Source: Cardinalis cardinalis (lineage: Eukaryota > Chordata > Aves > Passeriformes > Cardinalidae). From it: a DNA stretch of 64,000 nucleotides. Below are positions 1 through 13,300 of the stretch, one piece after another; position 1 is the first letter of the stretch; every line of letters begins with the position of its first letter. The notes beneath the pieces are model-generated. The model was not told the DNA's origin and made no database searches. It saw nothing but the letters and a program-made list of their open reading frames with translations. The translations under genes and the position numbers were made by a program. The stretch lies in assembly GCA_014549065.1 (NCBI GenBank), contig JACDOX010000067.1:1502754-1566753 (forward strand), in the 5' to 3' direction.

Positions 1-3000
1 TTCTGGTAAATTCCTCCAGAGGCAAAATTGAGGAGTACGGGTGAAGGCATGGCAGTAAGGGTGATGGCTGTACCCCAGGTGCTGTGACAGAGNAGAGGAA
101 TAATTGACTACATTGGGCAAAGGATGGGAGATGGCTGTGCTCTGACAGGGAAGCAGGTGCCCCTCTCATAACTGCTGGAAATAGAAAGTGGTGGTAACTC
201 ACAGAAATGATTAATACAGGAAAGAGACTGACCCATCAGCCCCTTTGAAGAACACCAATGATTAATGGATGTTAGCACCAGAATTTTCTCCTAGCACAAA
301 GAGTGCCTGCATGCTCTTAGCTGCGAGGGGCACAGTGTTACAAACTGGTGTGTGGGGTGGATTTTCTGGAAGCCAGAGGTCTGCAATTGCTGGGAAGAAA
401 GCTGCAGCTCACAATATTGAATTTCTTGAGATCCCTAAGCAGACTTGCAGGTATAATAATTGATCACAGAACACTGTAGGCTGGTCTGAGATGTGCAGAG
501 ATGAGGCAGAAAAATGTGCCATTCCTCAGCTGCCTCATTCTGCTTCTGTCTCCATCAGGCTTTTTGTGTCACATCTGCTGCCCTGGGTTTTTCAAGCATC
601 TCCCACACCTCTGACCACTGAGTGGCAGCTACTGCCAGGTGATGACCATCACTAGAGGCTCACTTTAATGTCTGTGTGCATGTGCATTTTGTTAGTACTG
701 TAGTGTTTCAGATGAATCCTTTGAGTCACAGCACTATTTTTTCTCTTACAGTACCAAAGTCATACTCTGGGCAGGCATTAGAAAGCAGGANTTTTTTTTA
801 ACAATCAGGAAGCTTTTTGCCTAAGACTCAGTAGCCTAAAAGTAATGTTCTGCACTGGATGGTTTAGTGAGTTTCAACAGGTCTCTAAGCAGCATTGCTG
901 TTTTCCTAATAATGATCCAAAATAAGACTCTCATGCCTAACGCTGCTGGGATATTTATTCCCTACATTTCACACTGTGAGTTGGATCTCCCCCAGAAGCT
1001 CCATCCCTGGATTTCTGACCTGAGTCGGGGTGGGGGTGGGCAGTAGCCTGGTGAAAGGAGAGCACGATAATCCTGTAAATGGTTGGGCCACACTTGTACA
1101 TCATTTGAATGAGCCTCTGTCAGTCAGCAGGTAAGCAGTTCTGCAATAGCAAAGAAGCTGCTTTGCAGGAGCTGCCCTGCAGTCCCACCACTCGGAGCAG
1201 GTGTTGCGATAAGATAATGGTCGCTTGTAGTAACCCTTGTGAATCACAATCCTTGAGGAAAAAGTAGGGACAAGCCCTTCAAATTGGGTTTCAAAAGCAT
1301 ATAAAGAGTTGACCTTACAGAGGTAGTTCAAGGAATAACCTAATCTTTCTGTCCCATATCCCCCGATGTACAAAAGCTTGCCTGAAATTGAAAGTGTGTG
1401 TGTGGGAAGCTTGTAAAGGCAATGTTGATACCAAATAAAGAGACCGGTGTCCTCACAAAATCATTTACAGCCTCTCTCTGCAATCTGCAGAGGATTACAG
1501 GTTTGCAGCATGTTTATGTCTGGCTGANACCAAGGAGGTTTTGCTGCAAAATGGTTATCAGGGTGGAATCAAAGCATAAACAACAGCACCGAAGTAGAAA
1601 GCCTAACAATTTGAATGAATTGAGTGGAAGAAATGGTGTGTCTTAACGACAATGTTGCTTGAAGAAAATTTATTTTCTGCTGTGGGTTTTTCCTATTATT
1701 AAGCTATAGCAAACCCCTGTGCACTCACAGACTTGCCTTCTGCAAAACTAACATAATTTTAACAATTAAAGATTGAAGTGTGGACTTCTGAGATGATCCC
1801 TTATGACCTACACTTTATTAGATTTATGTTACCTTTTGATATGTTCTATTTGCTGGAAGCCCCAGCATCCTATCATTATGATTCAAACGTGCTTTGCTCT
1901 CTGCTCACAAATAATTGATGCTCCCTTTGCACAAAGCATAGTTTTCAGCTGATAAGCAGCAGGGTAATTGGCACCTTCACAGGATATTAGGCTGAGAAAA
2001 AGCATCACACTTAGCAGACAGGAAGCAAACAGGAGAAGGTAACTAAATAATTGTAGTAGTATACTCAGGGCCAAGGGCTTCTTCACAGGTTCTGTGTGTT
2101 TGCATTATCTGTAGTAAATATTAAGATTTGTATTTATCAGGAGAGGGGTGGGGGTGCAGAAGGGGGAGCCTTTGTGACAGGAATTCTTGTAAAGGAGGTG
2201 CATTGCTCACAGCATATAGACAGAATGTGGTTTAATCGCTTAAAGCCACTGTGCAGTTTGAAATGCAGCTACATGAAACACCTCTGTGGTCCCCTGTTAG
2301 CTCGTGGGTGTGACAGAAATTAGCAGCACTGTCATAGCAGGTAGGTGGCTGTGAATAACACTGAACTGCAGTGGATTCCTGTGCAGATGTGTGTTTCANA
2401 CCATGCCCACAGACTTGCAGTCTTACAAAAAATTACATGTATTTGAGGCAGCCAAGAAATGCTTTCAAGTCTAAAATCTTAGTCTACCCCAGGCAGAGAA
2501 AAGCTTTTTGGCTGCAGTCACTGGCAGTGGCACTGTGTCTGTTGAAATATTTTAGTTTGTTTGACTTTGTCATGCTATTCTGGTATGAATTTTGTAATGT
2601 TCAGCAGCTAATAGCTACACATTTATTTTGAAACTAAATTTTCAGGTTTAGCCAGGTACCTGTTAAGACTAAAACCACCAAACAAATGTGCCGTATCAAA
2701 TGTGAAATCTCATCAAATTCAGCTTTTTTAAGCTTTGGATGGTATTTTTAATAAGTGTGGTATTTATCACCAGGAATTTCTTTTTCTTTATTTTCTTTGT
2801 CTATATTATGGACTTCATAGTAAATGTATTGGAGCATCTTTAATCTTGTGAGTCACTTGTATACTACACTGAGTGCACTGGAAATGTGTATAAATAGAAA
2901 GGTTAAAAATCACCATAACTCTATGAGATACACTGTATTTTTAGCAAAAACATTTCTTTTTACTAAAACTCACTTTTATTAGCTGCTACTCAGAACTTCT

Positions 3001-5200
3001 TTATGTGCTGTGTAAATGCATGACAGGAGGAGAATGTTANACTTACGAAATAATTTGGTGATGAACTAGATTCTATTTTCTGGACATAGGCCAATTCTTA
3101 ATGTTTAATAGTCATTAAAATATCTTTCTGAATGTGTACAGAGCATCAATATACATGTATGAGGTTTAATTATTACTACCAGGTTACAAAGGCTGTGGCG
3201 ATGTATTTTATTAGGGAAGAATAAAGAGTGTCAGTGGAAATAAGACCTATCACATTATACAACAGCTTGTACCCAAGACAAACACTTGTGTCTGTCCTGA
3301 TGATGGTGTTGCTGTATTTGTTTTCCAATTACATCTTGAGTGAACTCAATAGAGCACAAGGCATGATGGGAGAAATTGCCTTTCGCTGCAATTACTCTTT
3401 GTGATCTGCCCAGAAATAGGGCAAGAAACGTTGTGGCTTCCCCTCCTTAGCTGATTTCTGAGCACATTCCTTAGTCCTTGCTCTGAAAGATGAACCTGCA
3501 GCCAAAGGAGCCACCTGGCAGAGCTCTCTGGTCCAGCCCTATTTCTCACTTGCATGCACAACAATTACAGCACAGAGGAGGATTGATTTCTCCAACCAAT
3601 TATGCTTAAACATGCTAAGCTTGTTATCGAGCCACGTTGTAGTTGTGTAGAACACTGTGCTTGTGTGCTGCAGCACTCCCACCAATGCTAATTATGAAAT
3701 GAGTTCTTGCTGTCTTCACAATGCACAGATGGTGACAGTCTAGGTCTGAGTAACACCCGTAGGGGGGCAGTGTCATAACTCTTCATAAAGCATATATTTG
3801 GCTAATTATGGCTGTGCATCACTCACTGGAGTACCTGTCAAAGAATTATTATTTAAAAGCGCACAAATTTGTTATAGTAACAAGTTTCCCATTTAACATC
3901 TCCAGAAATAACAATCTGTTTGAACAAACATTCCTTTTTTTCTCTTTTGGGCAAAGATGTAAGTACTAGTTTTGTTGGAGAATATCCTCAGGTGCTTCTT
4001 TAATACTATGGCAAAGTTTTTTCTCAGAATTGTGGAATATCTAGTGTAATTACCTTCTATTCTATTCTTCTAAGAACCTTCTATTCCATTTTATAGGTTT
4101 TATTTAACTGTTTTCTTGAGCTCAGCATTGTTGGCCTGTTACAGCACATGTACACAGACCCTTTGTGTGTTTCTCCTATATGTGCAGAAGGACCTTTAGT
4201 TCACAGCAGTTTCCATTATTCCCGAGGTTCTACNCTGCATTGGTGTCACCCTGGTGGCACCCAGCTACCCAGCTGCTGAATAACAGTATTCCTGCAGCTC
4301 TGACTTCACAGGCTCCAGCAGTGCCAGCCCATGGGAAGTGTCACTGCTGTAGCTCATCAGGCCACCACATGGGCACCTGGAGCTGAGCTGCTGAGTCTGC
4401 ACCCATGGTTCACTGTGCTCTGCTCCTCCAGAGCCTGCTGTTAACCCCACAGATTCCACTCTACATGAAGAGACTTCTAATGAGGGAAATATTACTTTTC
4501 CTCCCTCAGGACATTGACCCTGTGTTGCTCAAACAAATAAAGCCATAAATTCAGCTGCAATTTGAGTTATAACAAGAAGCTTACCCTAGTCTAAGGAGCA
4601 GAAATCCTGTTGATATGCAGTCCCAGCCCCTCCCTTGGACNGCTGAGTTACAGCCCCTCGTGATGCCCAGCCTTGCAGCTCTCCCCATTGCTGAGGGCAC
4701 AGCAGGGGCTGCTTGCTGAGGGCTACCAAGGGCTACAGGACCCTCANCTCTGAAGGGTCCCTGTGCTTTCTCATTCTTTTCCTGCTCTGGTAGGTGTTTG
4801 AGGCAATCTTGCAGTATTCCTCTGCTGGTAGCAGGAATCTCAATCAGGATATACATTGTGGCTCTACTTCACAAGCAGCCTTCTAATCCAGCAAGTGACA
4901 GTGTACTTAATATGGCTACAGACATTCATTTATAAATTGCACTTTTTATCCTCCCCTACATCCTGAGTGTGATTTTAGGGTGATGCTTCCAATGCCAGGA
5001 TGACAACTTGGAATTCTTGATATGATGTGCAATATTGGAACAAGGGAAGGCAAAGCCTGCCTGTTTAGATCACTGGATAGGATACTTGGCTCTTATTCTA
5101 AAATCATTGTTAGGCTTACTTAGTNCATTAAGTAGTTTGAGATTTTTTGATGAGTAGTATATTTTTATTAGTATGTTATTTACCTCCTATTACCATTTGT
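1..5200. other. Noncoding DNA, no gene recognised
   Basis: AT-rich, CpG-poor single-copy-looking DNA. Reading frames here are all below 100 codons, lie on both strands and overlap, and none resembles a known protein family. Runs of G occur near 1027 and 2143, but each has only three separated G tracts, short of a four-tract quadruplex. No RNA gene, long repeat or clear transposon is visible. One segment with splice-like ends (295-450) is listed separately. Confidence 0.6.
295..450 (+). other. Exon-like segment with splice-site matches, 156 bp
   Basis: Seen: a short pyrimidine-rich stretch ending in CTCCTAG precedes position 295, and CAG followed by GTATAA forms a donor match after 450. One frame is open through all 51 complete codons, starting with one leftover base and ending with two, so the segment would be symmetric in phase. 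The peptide begins TKSACMLLAARG and resembles no family I know. A 51-codon open run is expected by chance fairly often, and the acceptor is only moderate, so this may well be accidental. There is no neighbouring exon to support it. Confidence 0.1.
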
Positions 5201-5210
5201 CTAGGGAGGA

Positions 5211-5400
5211 GGACTGGTCTGGTGGCCAAAGCAGGAACCATAGAATCAGATGTGGCTCCATGTCATAATTGTGCCAAAGTGTTGATCTCTGTAGGTTTGC
5301 TTTGTTTTGGGTTAGGGGGTTTTTTGTGACTAATCATTTAATCTCAGTGTCTCAGTTCTCCAGCTATAAAATAGGAATAATAATGGCCTTGTTCCCAGCT
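5211..5400 (+). repeat. Ancient MIR-like SINE (CORE-SINE family)
   Basis: Seen: in consensus order the segment carries GGTCTGGTGGCCAAAGCA followed by a diverged AATCAGAT block. Further on come GTGACTAATCATTTAATCTC, a match to the GTGACC...CTTAACCTC part of MIR, then a diverged CTCAGTT with TATAAAATAGGAATAATAATG, matching the TGTAAAATGGGGATAATAATA box. Known: MIR is a tRNA-derived SINE with a conserved core, active before the amniote radiation, with low-copy relics in birds. The poorly matching G/T-rich part between 5281 and 5325 suggests a small insertion or heavy decay. The strand follows the consensus direction. The assignment is from memory of the consensus, without an alignment score. Confidence 0.55.
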
Positions 5401-8400
5401 TTTGCTTGTCTTATTATTGATGACTACATTCTCTTTGGGGGTTAGACTTTCCCTTGCTTAAAGGCTTAACACAAAGAGATCCTAATCTCAGCTACTTTAA
5501 CACAAACAACAGCTACAAAAAATAGTGTTATTACTACCTGGGCATCAGCATGACTTGTGACATCAGTNTCATGCTGACAAGCTCCTTACCTCTCAGGATT
5601 TGCTTTGCCCATCTCTGCTCCTAATCCTAATGCATTCAGTCCCACTGATGTGGAAAAACATCTTCATGGTTAATACTCCTCCCTCATGAAAGGAGCCTTA
5701 CTCTGGTTTTCTGCCTATCTCTGCTTGCCAGGAGGAGCTGCTGGCCCTGTTTTCTGCATACTCCATTGATTATTTGCTACACTTCAAGAAACCTTTAGTT
5801 ACTCTTGGCATTTATTTATCCAATGTGTGTCCACTTTTAGAAGTTTGGCTCTTTGTGAGAGAAGTGCAACCACCTCTTCTCACTTCTAAGCATTTTCTGC
5901 AGAACCTTTCATTAAAGTGGCACAGTACTCCAGCCCCTCCTCCTCCCCTTTCCCTCATCATCTTCACTAGGTTTGTACAGACCTTCCCTCCAANAGCAGC
6001 ATGAAAATAGGAAAAGCATCAACATTGAGCTCATCCACTTTATTCAGGGCAGAGTTTCCTGAAGCTCTCAGTTGAGCAGATTTCAAGATCTTTCCTAGAG
6101 GTTCTTGAGGATCATATTGCCTGCAATCAGCCCCACAAATGCTGCTGCCATCTCCAGGTGACTGAGCACCAGAGTGGAGCCGGGTTTCTGAACAGTTCCC
6201 ATGGTTGCAATCCTGCTCTCTTTTCTGGGCTAGTGACCTGCAGGAGTTCAGAATGATCTGTCTGGTCTGCAGCATCCTCTGTAGGCAATGTGTATCCTGC
6301 CCTAACACAATAACACAGACTATATAATGATGCCTGGGAACAGGACAGTTCTCTGCCATAATCCTTGTTAGCAAGCAAATGAAAGAANCATTTATGGAGT
6401 GGATTTGGCTAGTAAGGCTAATACACTAAATGACAGTGAATTCCACCACCAGAACATGTATTATAGCCTTAAAAGAGCTAAAATGTTAGAAATGAAAGCT
6501 ACCATTAAAGAAAATTTAAGGCCAGGTTAAATGCTTTTATGATGGGTAGAAGTATCATAAATTAAAGTGTTTCATAGTGTTTATTACNGTTTCAGCCAAA
6601 GGAAATAATAAATGCAATGACTGGTTGATTAAAAAATATCCTATTATTGGGTAAATTATTAGTGGGCAGTGACCCTAATTAACAGGGCAGTAAACCTGAA
6701 GATTTGCTGGTGATGCAGCTGTTGAGACACCAAAAGGTCCAGGCAGAGTTTTCCCTGAAAATGAGGAGCCCAAGGTTTCCAGGAGAAACAAACCAAACAA
6801 AAAATGGTTGATGAGGGTCCCTGGGTTACTGGAACTGACACTGCATTGTAGCTTGTAGACCATAATTGTCTTGTAAATTTACAGCTTGAGTAATAAGAAA
6901 AGGCTACAGCACAGTTCTTGTGTAATGCACTGAGCAACTGTGGAAGCCCAGATAACAAAGTTCATATCCAAGCTCTTCAGGAAATGAGTGACTTCTATTT
7001 CCTTCATTGCACTTTGCAGTTAAACAAATGAGTAAACATGAACCCTTAATGGTTGCCTTGATGAAATGCATTATACAATGCATCTTTTGAAGGAAAGGAA
7101 AAGAAACAACTGTAATAACAAAATTCAGTGGATCTGAACTTCTTTGCAATCAGTCTCCTGTTTTGGGGATGTCTCCCTTGCAGTTTCCCTTTTTCCTGTG
7201 ATTTATTTGCCAAGGTCTTTCTTTTTAGTTCCTAATCTCTAGGTGACCACTGCATGGTTTGTACAGTGCCCAGAACAACTGGATCCTATTCCAATTAATG
7301 CCTTTAATAAGGAGTTTTTTCAGCAATTCATCCTGAAAAACCCAGAGAAATCTCAAGTTGCCTTGTTTCTTTGATAAATTATAAAGATCTTTTCTGGGAG
7401 TTCTAAAAGAGCCCAGAAGCATTCTCTGCATTTTTTGATGCATTTTATCTTTAGAAATTATGACAAACTTTAAAATTAATTATTTGTGCAGGTTTATAGA
7501 TTCAAGTTAGGGATGATTAATTTAATCATGCTTAGATGCCCAGCTATCTGATTTGCATGTTTAATCTGGTTATCAGATGTCTAAGGGCTATAAAGTGCTC
7601 CTGTACTTACTCTGGGTGCAAAACTGATGGAGAAAATTAAGGTCATTTTCCAGCCTCAGGCCTAATTATATGCAGGGTGGCCTTGAGGCAGAAAAATTAA
7701 TCTTGTACATTTAGTGGGGCTAAATGAGGAGCTCCAAACCAGAGGGCCATCTTACTGCTAAAGTTATTTGTTTCACCACAAAATAATGTACAAATAGGAA
7801 ATTCTCTGGTTCACTCTTCCTTCTCAGCTGTTCAGGGGAAAAATAGTTATTAGACAAGTCTGCTGTTCGGATTGCTATATGTTTGGAATTTCTTCAGCCT
7901 TTTTCTTTCTTGGAATTCTTCTTGTTTGAAAATGATAGGAAAAATAAAGAATTGTTAAATTGAGTTTTGCCTGTAGATAGGGAAGGAGTCATCCCCATTG
8001 TCTCTGGGGGNTGAATCAAATTCCACTGAAGATTTTGGATGTTTCCTAACTGCTTGTGAATGATTTTGAAATAAGCTATCAATGGCCTAAAAGGAAAGCA
8101 CAGAATTTCTTAGCAAAAAGTTACATTTGGGGTTAGAAATTTACAATTTCACTGTAGNTCCTGAATTTACCAATAAATGGAGAGGGTTTTAAGGCAAACT
8201 CTTTGGAATATGGTGATGCCTTATGTGCAAGCAGTTCCCCANCATTTCTCCTCACAAATATAACTTATCAAAAAAATTCAAAGATCAACCANTATTTTTA
8301 CTGCAGCCGTTCCTTGGCAAAAATCCCTGCTTCCCATAATGCCATCTGACATTGCTTGCCCTGTGAAATTTTTCTACTACTGTGATTATTCAAAGAAATT

Positions 8401-10270
8401 GCCATCAAATATACNTGAATAATGTTCAGCAGTAACCCTTAGTATTTGGGGCTGTGATCAAAGAGGAAAGCTGTGTGTAACACATTTTGTGGGTTTGTAT
8501 CAGGTGTACTCAGTAACAGTAATGGCATGACTAGAATCTTGTGCTGTATTTCCTACCCCTGGTAATTGAGGCTCCACTTCCTGCTGAAATTCAGAGGCAG
8601 CAGAGCATCATCCTCCTCATCATCCATGTGCATATGTGTGTATAAATATAATAATGTTTGCAAAGCTTTCATGCACTTCCTCCCTGTGCTACCTCCTTCC
8701 CCAGTGATTCAGTCACTTCATATTGTAATACTTTGTTGACTATTGATTTTTGGTTAAGGTTGGAGCCCAGTACAACTGTATGAGCATTCGTTGGCTTTAA
8801 TTTGATGTTATGCTGCTGCCTTCCATTCCATATTGACAGGCATCCTCTTATTTTCAGATTGGTGTCCATTCACTGATGAACGCGCACTAGGGGGATCATG
8901 ACCTTTTCTCTTATCTGGACAGCTCTTGGCTTCATGAACATTTTTTGCTGCAGGGTGTTATTAACAACAGGGTGATAGAACAAAGAAATGAAGCAATGGG
9001 AAGCACATCAATGTATGAAATTTGCTTTATTAGGATTCCCCCGAGGCCAGAGAAGTCCCTAATTACAGAGGTGTTACATCCCTTCTTGGGATAACAAACT
9101 ATATTTTTAGCAGTAATGAGAGCATGATTTTGAAATCACTGTGTGGTCATCCTCCCACTGTACAGATGCTAGTTAATGCACATTTTCCCAGATACTGATT
9201 TTGAGAGAAACATACAACAAAAGGAAAGCTAAAATCTGTGAAATTACCTTCCTCCAGCTGAACAAAGCAACATGCATTTCAATGTATGTATTTTGAATTT
9301 TGAGCTTTCCTGACATTTTATTTCACTATTCAGGAATGCAGGGTAATTTGTGAAATGGCCTAGTCTGTTGATATGCTTATGAAGAGTCAAGGTCACAATG
9401 CATTGGTGATGTGAGTGAGTCTCTTGTAGCATCAGGATGCTCTGGTTTTTTCGTCACAGAAATCTCATCTGAGCATGCTTGGGAGGTGAGCTGGCATACT
9501 GAATTTCCAGGAATAGGTCTTGGTTGATAATTCACAGATTCTTTGTTCCATCTTGATATGATTCCAGAATATTCTATTCTAATNTTTTGGTCTTCTTGCT
9601 CCCAGGCTTCTGACACAAAGATAAAATGAAAAGCAATCAAAATATGTTTATTCTGTATGCACGTGCTTATTATAACCCATACAGCTTGTAAACATAGTGT
9701 GAGCTCTGCAGAGCTCACCTTGGCCTGCACAAGCTGGGCATGCTCCCAGGCACAGGAGACTAAGAAAGTGGTTCCACCACTGCCAAAATCAGAAAATCCT
9801 CAGCAAAGACCTTTTAAAGTTCTTTATTGCATCAAGATTTATTGAAATATTCTGCTCTCTTGCCACACTAATTGCTGTTAATTAAAATATTGTGGGAAAT
9901 AAAATAAAAAACAACTAGTCTTGAATTGATTAAATGTTTTATAAGTGTTTCTAACTGCATTGTAAATTGAGACATATCCTGTGTGTCCTTCAGCTCATAA
10001 ATACTTTTCCTCAATAATGGAGAGACTGTTAAGGATGGAAGTGCTCCCATGTGTTTCAGAACTCTGATGGCAATNCTGGCCACTGTTTTGTAAAAATATA
10101 TCTGGCCAGAGGAGGAGAGAAAATAATTTTTGGTGCTCAATAAGTAGGACCCTCTGCAGGGTGAGAGGACAGGAATTCCTCTGCCTGCTTTAATGGATGA
10201 TTATTTTCATGAGAGAAAACGGCTTTGAAAGGTGTGATCATAGAAACCTCACCTGAAATGTCCTGTGTAG
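5401..10270. other. Noncoding DNA, no gene recognised
   Basis: AT-rich DNA with short overlapping frames only; the longest, about 135 codons on the minus strand at 5967-6374, matches nothing I recognise. Several isolated N bases occur. I see no RNA gene, long terminal repeat, microsatellite longer than a few units, or convincing splice-bounded exon here. Confidence 0.6.
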
Positions 10271-10278
10271 ACTGAGGA

Positions 10279-10294
10279 GGACAAGGGCTTGTCC
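10279..10294. repeat. Short perfect inverted repeat, 7-2-7
   Basis: The arms GGACAAG and CTTGTCC are separated by GG and pair perfectly. It lies 12 bases before a second, longer inverted repeat in a locally GC-rich patch (about 10280-10400). The arms are too short for a microRNA precursor, and there is no U tract to suggest a terminator-like RNA element. It may be a chance palindrome. Confidence 0.7.
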
Positions 10295-10306
10295 TTGCCC
10301 TGGAGC

Positions 10307-10331
10307 AGCCCCAGGGACTGGTCCCTGGGCT
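10307..10331. repeat. Inverted repeat with 11-bp arms and a 2-base loop
   Basis: The left arm AGCCCCAGGGAC and right arm GTCCCTGGGCT pair along 11 positions with a single bulged C in the left arm, around a TG spacer. The stem is GC-rich and would extrude readily as a hairpin or cruciform. No flanking pairing extends it, so a pri-microRNA is unlikely. Its function, if any, is unknown. Confidence 0.7.
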
Positions 10332-10339
10332 CCAGCCCT

Positions 10340-13300
10340 GCTGTGCTGCCTTCAGCCCGCTCCCCAGTGAGCTGCCTCTGTGCTGCCATCACACTGTCCT
10401 TGCTGCTCAGGGCAGGCTTCTTTTTTACAAAGTACTTTTCATTTAAAATGTCAGGAAATGAAAGAAAATTTTTCTCAGCCTGAAATTTTTGAAAGTATGA
10501 GGGGAAGAAAAATACAGTGTAAATAGAATTGTGGTTCTATTTTGTTGGTGATTCAGACTTCATGTCAGAGAGGGATCCACACATGCAAGCACTGCTCTGT
10601 GCCTGTTATGCTTTTGGAGGATTCTGCTGCTTTTTATNTGTGCTGTGTACTTCAAAAGTCAGATTGCATTGCAGGCATTTCCCTCTCTCTGACAATAATC
10701 CAGTCAGCCAAATACAAATTAAAGAAAACATTTAAGTGGCTCATTTCATTTTAAAAGAAAAATGATACAAAAAAAAATTGGCTTCAGCCCTCTTCTGCCC
10801 CAGAAGCTCCTTTCAGTCTCTTTTTCCTCTCCCCAGATAGTTGTTTATTCAATATTAAGCCCTCCCTTCCCAGAAGACCAGAGCATCCACATTCACACTT
10901 GGGCAGCAGCNTTGTGATTCAGTAATGAGGATGAAATGCTTTTGGGATCCCGTGCTCATTGAAAGGCTGGAGCTAAACCAATCTACTTGGTAGGAAGATG
11001 ACTTTGTTCAGCCAAGAAATATCTCTTTACTGGGCTTCCAAAGCCCACACTAACTACTATAGAGAATGCTAATTAAAAGATGAGGGTGTAATTGCACCAG
11101 ACAAGTAATTTTTATTGAGTAATTTTTCAGTGTTAGGTGGGCAGAAACAGCAGAGTCTCCTATTAGTGTTAAGGAGAAATGCACAGCTGAATCCCAGAAC
11201 CTGATAATGAAAGTTTTCCTCCTTATTTTAACAGTTAAGGCACATGAAATGCCTCTGCAGCTAAAATGCAATTAAATCCTTTCCATTTTTTAGATGGCTG
11301 ACAGAGTTACAGAGCATTTTACTCTCAAATATGTATCTGTACACTCAGTGTACCTGTGAGCACAGCATTCACTGGTATCATTCAAAGTACAGAGAAAAAA
11401 CCACACATCCTTATGTGCAGAAAAAGAGCCTTAGGTGGCTGATCTTTCAGATAAAAGAAGTGGTTCTAGCACCAAAAGGGAAGGAGGAAGAGAATGTACA
11501 GCATCTTCTGTTGTGTGCCTGTATTGTGTCATGAAAGCAAAATGGTGAAAGCGAGGGAAGGATAACACTCCACAGTCAATTGGGTTTTTCTGTTTTGGGG
11601 GGATAATCTGTTTTAAAAGCAAAATTTGAAGGTCCTTGTGTTGAAAACCATTTGACAGTGAGATTATATTGGAGCCAAGGGTATGCTTGAATCTGGAATC
11701 TACTCTAATGTAATGCAGTACAGCTTATTAAAACAACAATGTCTAAGATTGCAGGCTCAAAATTTTATCTTAAAATGCCATGGGACATTTACTTCATCCC
11801 CAAAACATAGGAAGTTTCCTCTTTTTATATAATAGTTAATTCAGATATCAGGAATATATTTCATTTTGTGGGCCCAGGTCTGTGTGTGATGAAACAANAG
11901 CCCTCCTAAACACTGGAGAGAATTGCCATGTCCTGCCCAGGCCCTGGGCACTCAGTGAAGGCAAAGAGCTGGAAAGAAAACGTTGTCCTTTTCTGGGTGC
12001 TGGCAATGTGTCTAGCAGTGGGACCAGAGCATGAGGAGATGACATTGCTGTCCCACAATTTAAATCATGCAGAGGACACTGGGCAGGATGGTTCTGGAAT
12101 GTGTCAGCAGGGGTTCTGGAGCACAGAAATGCTGCAGGATGTGGCAGTAGCCCCACCTGGACAGCTGGATGTGCCTGCTGGGGTCACACACCCCCNTAGG
12201 CAGCACACACCTGCAGGAGAAATGTGCACCCCCTCCTCAGCTAGTGTTGCTGAGTGCTGCTGAAGGAGAGCACAGCATGTTTATGCCNTAGACATTATGC
12301 AAGTTCTTTCAGCAGGGAGGAGGAAACTGCCAGAACAAGAATTTGGCCAGGTAACTAGAGATACTGTTCCTCTTCTGTCAAAAGCAGTCACAGGAACTGC
12401 AGTGAATGCAGCTGGCAGAGGGCTAAAAATAGCACGGAGCCCACTAACATTATATCGAAATATTGGCTCAGCAGNGATTAACTCTCTGCTTCTCACCACC
12501 CAGCATTGAGCTGCTGCAGCTCCAGGGTCTTCCTCAGCCTCACAGCAATATAGAATGTAGCTTGTTAAAAGAAAAAACCCTGCTTTGNGTAGCTAAAAAA
12601 TAATTTGTTTTCTATGCAAGAAAACATACAAAAACGAGTTGTCATGGAATTTCAGCTGTGGGCGAGGGAAATTCCCCCTCACCCTCCTGCCAGTGTGATG
12701 ATGCTGGGGATCCTTCCTGTGGCTCCTGAATATTTGCAGCAGCTGGCATGGTCTCAGCTGAGAGGGCTCAGTGTCTTGCAAGGTTTGACTTGTCTTGAGG
12801 GGCCAGGGATGAAGGGGAAATNGGCCTCTGTAGCAACTGGCCTGCCATGTCATAAGCAGCCTTAGAGCTGGTTTTCTGCTCCAAGTGGACAGGAGGGATC
12901 TCTTCTGTATTAACCTGGGTGAGATTNTGGAAAGCTACTTTACCTTGATATGGAGCAAAATGCAGTAAAAAGAGGTGCTGTGTGTTATTTTCAAACTGTG
13001 GCCAAATGAAATGCTGGTGCAATCAGTTTAGTATAATGAATAAAATAGAAATTAGGTTAGTCAAATATTTAGTATTGACAATAAGAATCTATATAATAAG
13101 AATTATCTTATTGATAATAAGAATCTATATAATCTTTAAAAAAGACCAAGAAAAGTGCTAGATACATAAAAACAATATCTGGGTTTCAGGGCTAGCTTTC
13201 ACTTCTTTTTTTTTTCATCCTCTGTTGACACATTACACTAAAATGCCTAAATGAGCTACTTGGAACTTGTGGATGATTCACTGCATCCAAATGAAAATTG

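Noticed and set aside
1021..1045. G-rich run as a quadruplex motif
   Set aside because: Only three separated G tracts are present.
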